This document shows, piece after piece, positions 59,145 through 64,000 of a stretch of 64,000 nucleotides of DNA (the first letter of the stretch is position 1; each line of letters starts with the position of its first letter). The stretch lies in contig NZ_PJNI01000009.1 in NCBI RefSeq assembly GCF_002844555.1, positions 62,001 through 126,000 on the forward strand, in the 5' to 3' direction. The position numbers were made by a program, and so were the translations under genes. The notes beneath the pieces are model-generated. The model searched no databases. It was not told the origin of the DNA and was given only the letters and a program-made list of their open reading frames with translations. The DNA is from Brumimicrobium salinarum (GTDB taxonomy: Bacteria > Bacteroidota > Bacteroidia > Flavobacteriales_D > Crocinitomicaceae).

Positions 59145-60845
59145 ATGGCAGGAGGAAAAGAAACCCCAAGACAAAAGATGATCGGGATGATGTATCTCGT
59201 TCTTACTGCTCTTTTGGCACTGAACGTGTCAAAGGAGATAATTGCAGCATTTGTTACAATTAATGATAAGCTAGATGCCAGTGGTGAAGTTATAGATAAC
59301 GCCACAAAGTCTACTTATGGTACATTTGAAGCGAAAAGAGCTGCTATTCTTGCAGAGAAAGGTGATTTAAAAGTCATTAATTTATGGCAAGGAAAAGCAG
59401 ATAACTTAAACAACAGAACAAAACAAATTATTCACTTTATATTATCTGAATCTAACGACATGATTAAATATGTTGAAGGTAAAGACTGGGTTGCAGACAA
59501 AGATGAACAAGGAAGAATTGTTGAATTAGAATCGCTTTTGAAGATTCAGGCGATGGATAATTACGATAAACCGACTGAAATGTTTATTGGTCCAAATCCA
59601 ATGAAACCAAAAGCAAGAGGTTTAGCGATTCTTGACAGTATACATGCATACAGGAATTATGTTGCTGAACAAATGGGTAACTATAAAGTCGGAGCAAAAG
59701 AATATACGTTCACTGCACCTGATGATATATCTGGATTAAAAGAGGCATTGAAAACTGCAAATCCTGAAGATACTTCACGAATTGCACAGTATTACAAGTC
59801 AATGACTATTCCTGCTGAAATAGAAGTAAAAGATGCTGGAAAAAACAGAATGGTTCCATGGCCTACAGCTATGTTTGACAGAGCACCAATTGTTGCAGCA
59901 GCAGCTATGTTTACAGCACTAAAGCTTGATGTTTTGAATAGTGAAAGTACAGCCGCTGATTTTATGTTATCAAAAGTTGATGCACCGACATTTAACTTTA
60001 ATAAAATTGAACCATTAGCTTTTGCGAGAACAGGTTATATTAACGCAGGTGATTCTTTGAACGTACGCGTGATGATTGCGGCTTATGATTCAACAGATGT
60101 GCCTCCGATTAAGTATGGAGTAAATGATTCTATACCTGGAAATTGGAAAAGCACAACTGGAAGTATTAAGGTAGACGGCTCATCTCCTGGAAACTACAGA
60201 ATGACAGGATCAATTGGAGTTAAGGAAAAAGGAGAGTTGAATTGGAAGCCTTGGGAGTTTAATTACACTGTTGGTAAGCCATCTGGTACAGTTTCCCTTC
60301 CAGAAATGAATGTACTTTACCGTGGTTATGACAATAAGGTTGAAGGAGCCGCATCTGGTTTTCCAGATTACAACCTATCAGGTGCAGGAAACGTTTCAGT
60401 AACTAGGAGCGGTGATGGATACATTGCTAAACCTGGGTCAGGAAGAACAGCTAAAATTAATATATCAGGGGTAGCTGAAGATGGTTCAAGTAGTAACTTG
60501 GGTAGCTTTGAATTCAGAGTTCAAAACTTACCAAAACCTTCTGTATCTTTAGGTAGAATTAAGGATGGAGAATCTGCTACTTCAGGTCAATTACGTGCCT
60601 CTAGACAATTATTCGCAGGTTATCCGCCTTCTATACCATTGAAAGCAAAGTTTGGTGTTGTTTCTTGGGAAATATCTGTTTCAGGAGCACCAAGACCAGT
60701 GAAAGGTACAGGTTCGAAGTTAAGTGGAGCAGCATTGAGAATCATTGCGAATGCTCAAAAAGGTGGCATGGTAACAATTGTTACTAATTATCGTGAACCA
60801 AGCGGTAGAATTAAGCGTCAAAATGCTGTATTTACTGTAAAATAA
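59145..60845 (+). CDS. gldM: T9SS/gliding motor protein GldM
   Basis: This 566-residue protein has one N-terminal helix (MIGMMYLVLTALLALNVSKEI) and a long periplasmic part. The periplasmic domains D1-D4 can be seen as helix-rich then beta-rich segments, ending in IVTNYREPSGRIKRQNAVFTV. GldM spans the periplasm to contact the GldK/N ring. It starts 66 bp after gldL and ends 19 bp before gldN. Confidence 0.96.
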   Translation: MAGGKETPRQKMIGMMYLVLTALLALNVSKEIIAAFVTINDKLDASGEVIDNATKSTYGTFEAKRAAILAEKGDLKVINLWQGKADNLNNRTKQIIHFILSESNDMIKYVEGKDWVADKDEQGRIVELESLLKIQAMDNYDKPTEMFIGPNPMKPKARGLAILDSIHAYRNYVAEQMGNYKVGAKEYTFTAPDDISGLKEALKTANPEDTSRIAQYYKSMTIPAEIEVKDAGKNRMVPWPTAMFDRAPIVAAAAMFTALKLDVLNSESTAADFMLSKVDAPTFNFNKIEPLAFARTGYINAGDSLNVRVMIAAYDSTDVPPIKYGVNDSIPGNWKSTTGSIKVDGSSPGNYRMTGSIGVKEKGELNWKPWEFNYTVGKPSGTVSLPEMNVLYRGYDNKVEGAASGFPDYNLSGAGNVSVTRSGDGYIAKPGSGRTAKINISGVAEDGSSSNLGSFEFRVQNLPKPSVSLGRIKDGESATSGQLRASRQLFAGYPPSIPLKAKFGVVSWEISVSGAPRPVKGTGSKLSGAALRIIANAQKGGMVTIVTNYREPSGRIKRQNAVFTVK

Positions 60846-60864
60846 ATGAATTAAAAACAAAGTC

Positions 60865-61872
60865 ATGAAGAATTTAATGCTATGTACAATGTTGATTTTT
60901 AGCTTGAGTCTTTTTGCTCAAGAAATCAATGGAGGACCAATTAATAGCCGAACGGAAACGGGTGTTATTGATGGAGTTTATCTAAAATCAAACATTCCAA
61001 CAAAACGGCTTATTCCCTACGAACATGTGCGTGAAGCTGATGTTATATGGAGTAAACGTGTTTGGCGAGCAATAGACCTTCGTGAAAAAATAAATCGTCC
61101 TTTGTACTTTCCATTGGATGAGTTTACAAATCCAGATCCGGAAACAGGAGAGGTAGAATGGGTTAGAAATGATAACCGTTGGAGTTTGTGGACAATCATA
61201 CGCCAACATATTTTATCTGGTGATCTAACAGTATATTCAGACTACAACCCTGTAAGACCTTCAATAAAGGATGGTGATAAATTTAAATATCCATTATTAC
61301 CTGAACCTGGTAAAAATTATGCAACAGACTCTATCTATAGAGATGAATTGTTATATTATTTAGCAGAGTTAGGTGAAGTTGCATTAGATCCATATCTAAA
61401 CATATACGGAGAAGACTCAGTTGATATTAATGGAGAATTAGTTTATCCTCCTCGTGATACAATCTGGTATACCTCTAAAGACATTATTCAATACCGTTTG
61501 AAAGAAGATTGGTTTTTTGATAAAGAAAGATCAGTTCTTGATGTTAGAATCCTTGGAATTGCACCGGTAAGGTACTTGAAGGATCAAAACGGAACAATTT
61601 CTGGAACATGGACAATGTTTTGGTTATACTTCCCTACTGATTGTCGTTACGTATTTAACAATTACTTTGTTTATAATGAAGACAATGGTGCTAGATGGAT
61701 GAGTTTTGATGATTACTTTATGAAAAGACGATTCAGTTCATTCATTTACAAGGAAGAAAACGTCTATGACAGAAGTGTTGAGAAATACCGTGTAGGTGTT
61801 GATGCCTTGATGGAATCACAAAGGATAACTGAGGAAATAAGAACCTTAGAACACGATGTTTGGAGTTACTAA
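60865..61872 (+). CDS. gldN: T9SS ring protein GldN
   Basis: This 335-residue periplasmic protein has a signal peptide ending near LSLFAQ. The GldN/PorN features are READVIWSKRVWRAIDLREKIN, PLYFPLDE and FDDYFMKRRFSSFIYKEENVYDR. It forms the T9SS ring with GldK. It is the last gene of the gld block, followed by a strong terminator. Confidence 0.95.
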   Translation: MKNLMLCTMLIFSLSLFAQEINGGPINSRTETGVIDGVYLKSNIPTKRLIPYEHVREADVIWSKRVWRAIDLREKINRPLYFPLDEFTNPDPETGEVEWVRNDNRWSLWTIIRQHILSGDLTVYSDYNPVRPSIKDGDKFKYPLLPEPGKNYATDSIYRDELLYYLAELGEVALDPYLNIYGEDSVDINGELVYPPRDTIWYTSKDIIQYRLKEDWFFDKERSVLDVRILGIAPVRYLKDQNGTISGTWTMFWLYFPTDCRYVFNNYFVYNEDNGARWMSFDDYFMKRRFSSFIYKEENVYDRSVEKYRVGVDALMESQRITEEIRTLEHDVWSY

Positions 61873-61890
61873 ACATTGATAAACAAATTG

Positions 61891-61922
61891 AAAAGCCGTA
61901 TAATTTACTTTATACGGCTTTT
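61891..61922 (+). terminator. Terminator after gldN
   Basis: AAAAGCCGTATAA and TTATACGGCTTTT form a perfect 13-bp stem with a 6-nt loop, ending in T-rich sequence. Confidence 0.85.
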
Positions 61923-61934
61923 TTGATTTAATGA

Positions 61935-61967
61935 TTTGCAGCATATCAGTATATATGGTTATTTTTG
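61935..61967 (+). promoter_or_regulatory. Predicted ferredoxin promoter
   Basis: TTTG at 61935-61938 and TATTTTTG at 61960-61967, separated by 21 bp, slightly longer than usual. The -7 box ends 16 bases before the ATG. Confidence 0.5.
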
Positions 61968-61983
61968 TAAAAAATATTGAACG

Positions 61984-62310
61984 ATGGAAGAAAACAGCAT
62001 CATTGTAAACATAATTGATAGAGAAGGAGAAACACATAAATTAGAGGCTCCAACAGATATGAACATGAATATTATGGAGCTGTGTAAATCCTATGACTTA
62101 CCTGTAGAAGGAACATGTGGTGGAATGGCTATGTGTGCTTCTTGTCAATGTTATTTAGAATCTGATCATGAATTGGAAGAACAAAGTGATGCAGAGTTAG
62201 ATATGCTAGATCAGGCTTTTTTTGTTGAGGACAATAGCCGTTTAGGCTGTCAAATTGAAATCACTGAGGCAATAAACGACATTACACTCAGGTTAGCACC
62301 CGAGGCATAA
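61984..62310 (+). CDS. [2Fe-2S] ferredoxin
   Basis: This 108-residue adrenodoxin-type ferredoxin has the cluster motif CGGMAMCASC with another Cys in LGCQIEI. The start of the beta-grasp fold reads NIIDREGETHKLEAP. A 2Fe-2S ferredoxin of this type transfers electrons, for example to cytochrome P450 or in cluster assembly; the partner is unknown. The stop is two bases from that of the convergent nadE. Confidence 0.9.
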   Translation: MEENSIIVNIIDREGETHKLEAPTDMNMNIMELCKSYDLPVEGTCGGMAMCASCQCYLESDHELEEQSDAELDMLDQAFFVEDNSRLGCQIEITEAINDITLRLAPEA

Positions 62311-62312
62311 AC

Positions 62313-63095
62313 CTAAGATTTAACCTCACTCAAATCACAATAAGGTATTGGTTTCATTTTATGTTGATTCATGGTATTGTAACGTTTATAAATATCATAA
62401 ATCTCTTTTTGACGACCAGATAAATCATCATAAGCTCCTTTATAATTCATAGCGAATTCAAGTTCGTCATAAGAGGCACCAATCTGATCTTCATCATTAC
62501 GATTGTCACCCCATAGTCCGTCTGTTGGTTTAGCTTCAATGATTGATTTACATACGTTCAAATGACGAGCTAACTTGTACACTTCAGATTTTAACAAGTC
62601 TGCAATTGGATTTATATCCACTCCCCCATCTCCATATTTGGTAAAAAAACCTATTCCAAAATCCTCAACTTTATTACCTGTTCCAACAACGAGACAGTAA
62701 TGCTCTTGACCAATAGCATATAAAGTGGTCATTCTAATACGGGCTCTAGCATTTGCCATAGAAAGATCGTTAGATCCAACAGATTCAGGTAATGCGTTTT
62801 TAAAAGTTATAAATGTCGACGTTAAATCAATTTCCAAAGAAGAGACGTTTTCATAAGATACTTCTAAATGATGAATTTGCTCTTTAGCTCTTTCATACTC
62901 TGCTGAAGACTGAAGGATAGGCATATTCAATAGAAGAACCTTTTTTCTAGTTTGTGCACATAGCGTAGCGACTACAGCCGAATCAACGCCTCCAGAAACA
63001 CCAACGATAAAGCCATCCAATGGTGCTTCTTCCAAATAATCAACAAGCCAGTTAACGATGTAACTGGCTATTTTTTCACTATTAAATTGAGTCAT
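62313..63095 (-). CDS. nadE: NH3-dependent NAD+ synthetase
   Basis: This 260-residue protein is the short NadE form without a glutaminase domain. The PP-loop is GVSGGVDSAVVATL (residues 32-45), followed by MANARARIRMTTLY, GTGNKVEDFGIGFFTKYGDGGVDI and KPTDGLWGDNRNDEDQIG. It makes NAD from nicotinate adenine dinucleotide with ammonia. The stop is next to that of the ferredoxin gene, and the start is three bases from the stop of the barrel protein. Confidence 0.95.
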   Translation of the reverse strand: MTQFNSEKIASYIVNWLVDYLEEAPLDGFIVGVSGGVDSAVVATLCAQTRKKVLLLNMPILQSSAEYERAKEQIHHLEVSYENVSSLEIDLTSTFITFKNALPESVGSNDLSMANARARIRMTTLYAIGQEHYCLVVGTGNKVEDFGIGFFTKYGDGGVDINPIADLLKSEVYKLARHLNVCKSIIEAKPTDGLWGDNRNDEDQIGASYDELEFAMNYKGAYDDLSGRQKEIYDIYKRYNTMNQHKMKPIPYCDLSEVKS

Positions 63096-63098
63096 TTC

Positions 63099-63914
63099 TT
63101 AAAATAAAACTGCTACTTTGAGCAATAGTTGACTTTGTTTTAGGCTTGGTGAGTAATATGCTCCACGCGTACCATCTTCTTCTCTTTGAAATAAAGACAA
63201 AGATTTATCATCGTCCCCGAATAAAGCACCTTCTTGTTGAAAAACTTCCGAAAAGCCATAATAAAAACCAAGTTCTGCCACTAAAACTGTACTTCCTGTA
63301 ATATTATACTCGGCTCCGCCTGATAAACCAATAGATCCTTTATAAAAAGACATCACACCCGGTGAGATCATATCATCTAATTGTGTAATCTCTTTATCGA
63401 TTGCACCTAATTCATTAAATCCTTGACCTTCGTTATTGGTTCTTGTTGTCAATAAAAAACTATTTCTAACACCAAACTTTCCATAATAACGCATATATCC
63501 CATAAAATTAGTTTGAAATTTAAGCATTACAGGGATAGTTAAATATATGCTTTTGTGCTTTCTCTCGTTCAGCATAAAGCTTGTTTCCGCGTTATTCGGT
63601 TCATCTTTTGCTTGAATCACATTCTTATCTCTGTAGTCAAAGAAAATATCTTTGTTGTAAGTTGTTCTGAAACGGTTAAAATCAAACTCTAAACCTGTTG
63701 CAAGACCAATATTATTTGAGAAATTCCAATCAAGTGCCATTCCTGCAACAAAATCACCTCCTACATTGGCATCAATGGTATTTGTTTGTGGTTTATTAAA
63801 GTTTAAAGCACCTCCAAAAGTTAAACCAGCCATAACTTTTTTATCTGCTGCATCTTGTGCATTTGCACTGAAGAACATTGTTGATGCTAAGGCTAAAGTC
63901 AATATTTTTTTCAT
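63099..63914 (-). CDS. Outer-membrane beta-barrel protein (PorT-like)
   Basis: The start is placed at the ATG at 63914 (MKKILTLALASTMFFSANAQ), giving 271 residues with a signal peptide; the open frame runs 13 codons further upstream. The mature part has alternating strands such as DFVAGMALDWNFSNNIGLATGLEFDFNRF, and ends with QLLLKVAVLF, as barrels do. It resembles the outer-membrane PorT/OmpA-like barrels of Bacteroidota; it is not clear that it is a T9SS part. It may form an operon with nadE. Confidence 0.75.
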   Translation of the reverse strand: MKKILTLALASTMFFSANAQDAADKKVMAGLTFGGALNFNKPQTNTIDANVGGDFVAGMALDWNFSNNIGLATGLEFDFNRFRTTYNKDIFFDYRDKNVIQAKDEPNNAETSFMLNERKHKSIYLTIPVMLKFQTNFMGYMRYYGKFGVRNSFLLTTRTNNEGQGFNELGAIDKEITQLDDMISPGVMSFYKGSIGLSGGAEYNITGSTVLVAELGFYYGFSEVFQQEGALFGDDDKSLSLFQREEDGTRGAYYSPSLKQSQLLLKVAVLF

Positions 63915-64000
63915 ATTTTTGGTAATCATAATTTCAATATGTGTTAGATACATCTTTTTAATGAGTAGTCTATCTACTTATATCTCACAAAAATAATCAT

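Overview
The window is an AT-rich chromosomal segment of a Bacteroidota bacterium, most likely a marine or otherwise sodium-dependent member of the Flavobacteriales. The support is a complete porP-gldK-gldL-gldM-gldN block of the type IX secretion system (T9SS), secreted enzymes ending in T9SS sorting domains, a DnaE with an N-terminal proofreading exonuclease domain as in flavobacterial DnaE, promoters of the Bacteroidota type (TTTG, about 19 bp, TAnnTTTG) with few Shine-Dalgarno sites, and two sodium/proton systems (a seven-gene Mrp antiporter and a six-gene Na+-NQR). Species cannot be told from the sequence alone.

Layout. 1-3.7 kb: 5' part of guaA, a PaaI-like thioesterase, an unrecognised protein made of four 25-residue repeats, a Sua5/YrdC protein and a DEAD-box (DECD) helicase. 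3.9-9.6 kb: mrpA-G. 9.8-13.4 kb: minus-strand SDR, DUF1287 protein, PepSY-like protein and a NamZ-like muramidase. 13.4-17.4 kb: FtsX-like permease, ribD, EamA transporter, clpS. 17.5 kb: a tRNA-Arg(ACG) with an unusual A19/U56 pair. 17.8-27.9 kb: lipoprotein, a probably truncated T9SS cargo protein, pabA/trpG-like amidotransferase, MFS efflux pump, dnaE, M23 peptidase. 28.0-28.5 kb: non-coding, with copy A of a small transposon-like element. 28.5-34.9 kb: GH18/CUB T9SS enzyme, membrane protein, GDSL T9SS esterase, pterin dehydratase, purE. 35.0-41.1 kb: nqrABCDEF on the minus strand. 41.3-44.2 kb: apaG, msrB, an acidic protein, gpsA. 44.2-44.7 kb: non-coding, with inverted copy B of the element. 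44.7-51.6 kb: minus-strand groES-groEL and a miaB, sigma-54 activator, lptE, acidic protein, secG operon. 51.8-61.9 kb: topA, an arginase-fold protein lacking key metal ligands, porP, gldKLMN. 62-64 kb: ferredoxin, nadE and an outer-membrane barrel protein.

Most of the window is housekeeping or lineage-typical. The clearest unexplained structure is a pair of nearly identical non-coding elements (230 and 264 bp) in inverted orientation, 16 kb apart. Each has CCCG..CGGG inverted ends and its own 4-bp target-site duplication (ATAA, TTAA). They look like a MITE whose mobilising transposase is not in this window. The other points worth a second look are the covarying tRNA tertiary pair, the arginase-like probable pseudoenzyme beside the T9SS genes, the decayed T9SS cargo gene, the 25-residue repeat protein and promoters lying almost on top of start codons.
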